Shown here one piece after another: positions 62,768 to 64,000 of a DNA stretch of 64,000 nt (positions are counted from its first letter, which is position 1; each line of letters begins with the position of its first letter). The notes under the pieces were generated by a model. It saw only the letters and a list, made by a program, of their open reading frames with translations, was not told where the DNA came from and did not search any database. Source of the DNA: Mycolicibacterium phlei. Its GTDB lineage: Bacteria; Actinomycetota; Actinomycetes; Mycobacteriales; Mycobacteriaceae. The translations under genes and the position numbers were made by a program. Where the stretch lies: contig NZ_CP014475.1 of NCBI RefSeq assembly GCF_001583415.1, positions 4,836,001 to 4,900,000 of the forward strand. The letters are read 5' to 3'.

Positions 62768-63780
62768 GTCCGCTGCGCCGGCGCACCGTAGCGGGCGTCG
62801 GCGACGCGGTCCAGCACGGCGGCCGGCTCGGCGTAGACCATCGCCCACCCGCGGGCCCGCCGGTAGTACAGCTGGATGTCGCCCTCCATCCCGAAGCCGT
62901 ACCCGCCGTGCACATGCAGGCTGCGTCCGGTCGCGTCGCGCGCGGTCTCGTAGGCGAACACGAACGCCATCGCGGCCAGTTCCGCGGCCCGGTCCGGTTC
63001 GTCGACGACGGCACACGCGGCCTTGTAGCCCAGCAGCCGGGCGCCGTCGACCGCGGTGGCGGAATCGGCCAGCGGATGCGACACCGCCTGGAAGGTGCCG
63101 ATCGGAGTGCCGAACGCATGGCGCTGCTTGGCGTAGTCGACGCCGATCTCCACCGCGCGCGCCGCGATCCCCGTCAGCGCCAGCGCGCTGAGCCGCAGCC
63201 AGCGGTCCAGCGCCGCCGCGTACAACTCCAGCGCCGCCGTCCCGTCGGCGATCACGGTGGCGTCGTCGCCGATCACGATGTCCGCCAACGGCATCGATGC
63301 CAGGTTCGTGACCGGCCGGGTATCGGCGGGCACCGGAACGGCGAGCAGCCGGCCGTCGTCGAGCACGAGCGCCACGTCGGCGACCGCACCCGCGGGCACC
63401 AGCGCCGCGACCCCGCCGCGGGCCGGCCGCGGCGCGAACGTCACCAGCCTCTCCCCGGCCAGTGCGGCGCCCAGCAGGTCGGAGTCCGTATTGGCGAGAA
63501 TCGTTGCCGCCGACTGTGTTTCGATCAGCGGGGCGGGCGCGATCGCCCGGCCGTGCTGCTCGGCGACCAGCGCCAGATCCAACTCGCCGGCACCCCAGCC
63601 GCCGTCGTCCTCACCGACCGCCATCTCGACCACACCGGTCTCCACCATCGCACGCCAGAGGCCGCGGTCGAACCCGAGCGGTTCGGCGGCGCGCACCTTC
63701 TCCGGGCCGCCCATCCTGGCGTACAACGTCGTGAAGGCCTCGACGAGTTGCTGCTGCTCATCGGTCAAGCTCAGATCCAT
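62764..63780 (-). CDS. Short acyl-CoA dehydrogenase family protein
   Basis: 338 residues, shorter than the usual ~380. FGTPIGTFQAVSHPLAD, VHGGYGFGMEGDIQLYYRRA and the N-terminal MDLSLTDEQQQLVEAF are typical. The central beta domain is compressed, and the usual FAD-contact sequence of active FadE proteins is not clear (VALVLDDGRLLAVP). Many such short members work as one half of a heteromeric pair in steroid catabolism; the divergent FadE at 63873 could be the partner. Palindrome 63812-63825 lies between them. Confidence 0.84.
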   Translation of the reverse strand: MDLSLTDEQQQLVEAFTTLYARMGGPEKVRAAEPLGFDRGLWRAMVETGVVEMAVGEDDGGWGAGELDLALVAEQHGRAIAPAPLIETQSAATILANTDSDLLGAALAGERLVTFAPRPARGGVAALVPAGAVADVALVLDDGRLLAVPVPADTRPVTNLASMPLADIVIGDDATVIADGTAALELYAAALDRWLRLSALALTGIAARAVEIGVDYAKQRHAFGTPIGTFQAVSHPLADSATAVDGARLLGYKAACAVVDEPDRAAELAAMAFVFAYETARDATGRSLHVHGGYGFGMEGDIQLYYRRARGWAMVYAEPAAVLDRVADARYGAPAQRT

Positions 63781-63811
63781 GGGGGCCGCCGATCCTGGTG
63801 AATATGTACAC

Positions 63812-63825
63812 TCTCAGATCTGAGA
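63812..63825. promoter_or_regulatory. 14-bp palindrome between divergent fadE-like genes
   Basis: TCTCAGATCTGAGA is a perfect palindrome 32 bp upstream of the short acyl-CoA dehydrogenase start and 48 bp upstream of the other. It resembles the TGAGAA/TTCTCA arms only in part, so another regulator is likely. Confidence 0.55.
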
Positions 63826-63872
63826 TTAACATTTCCGCCAGGCGGTCCGGTGCGTGAGGAGCAGTGAGAGCC

Positions 63873-64000
63873 GTGCACTTTCAACTCGACGACGAGGCGC
63901 GGGCGTTCCGCGACGATGTGCGGGCGCACCTGGACGAGGTGCTGACCCCGGAGTTCGAGGAGCGCATCTACCGCAGCGGGGTCGCCCACGACGACGACTT
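63873..64000 (+). CDS. Acyl-CoA dehydrogenase, N-terminal part (runs past window end)
   Basis: 42 codons from GTG 63873: VHFQLDDEARAFRDDVRAHLDEVLTP. The HFQL-x-x-EARAFRDDVRAHLD pattern is typical of the N-terminal helix of FadE-type dehydrogenases. GTG 63864 is an alternative start. It is divergent from the short family member and probably pairs with it. Confidence 0.7.
   Translation, partial: MHFQLDDEARAFRDDVRAHLDEVLTPEFEERIYRSGVAHDDD

Overview
The window is very GC-rich, densely coded, uses GTG and TTG starts freely and carries a complete ESX-3 type VII secretion locus with PE and PPE genes. This places it in a mycobacterium, most likely a fast-growing environmental species of the Mycolicibacterium type. 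From about 17 to 44 kb the gene order matches, in reverse orientation, the M. tuberculosis stretch I know as Rv0269c-Rv0296c: LigD-like polymerase, fadD2, fadE6, hydrolase, glyoxalase-like protein, TetR, MpaB/DUF2236 protein, ESX-3, Rv0293c-like protein, tam, stf0 and sulfatase. These assignments come from reading and memory of the families, not from a search. No stretch longer than about 160 bases lacks a gene. I saw no rRNA, tRNA, CRISPR array or insertion sequence.

Layout. 0-7.5 kb: a truncated Hsp70-like ATPase, a SigF-type promoter driving an FAD oxidoreductase-Rieske fusion, a membrane protein, a SnoaL-like protein, an exported L,D-transpeptidase-like protein, a PAP2 phosphatase-lipid kinase fusion, a second PAP2 enzyme and an unknown protein. 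7.5-12.1 kb: a nitrogen-compound operon (nitrilase, amidohydrolase, amino-acid permease) with a divergent TetR gene and a clear operator. 12.1-19 kb: glycogen phosphorylase, a frameshifted sulfatase, a Stf0 sulfotransferase with an overlong tail, tam and an alpha/beta hydrolase. 19-33.6 kb: ESX-3 (eccA3-eccB3-eccC3-PE5-PPE4-esxG-esxH-espG3-eccD3-mycP3-eccE3), all on the minus strand, tightly packed, with two IdeR-like iron boxes in one 53-bp imperfect palindrome upstream of eccA3.

33.6-44 kb: the MpaB-like/TetR divergent pair, a VOC protein, a hydrolase/2-hydroxyacid dehydrogenase/FadE6 operon, small membrane or exported proteins, FadD2 and a stand-alone LigD-type polymerase. 44-50.7 kb: a STAS protein, a NYN-type nuclease, a purine permease, a TesB thioesterase, a CsbD/coiled-coil pair, a COG0523 GTPase and a second LigD-type polymerase.

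50.7-64 kb: an apparent catabolic island for an unknown lipid-like or cyclic substrate. It holds three SDRs, a P450, two DapB-fold dehydrogenases, a cytosolic periplasmic-binding-protein-like receptor, a TetR regulator, a zinc alcohol dehydrogenase, an amidohydrolase, an enoyl-CoA hydratase, a hotdog thioesterase and two acyl-CoA dehydrogenases. A 21-bp operator motif occurs at two promoters in it (three copies) and an 18-bp motif at two other promoters. Two adjacent genes in the island are broken (in-frame amber stop; internal deletion), so part of the pathway may be decaying, unless these are assembly errors.
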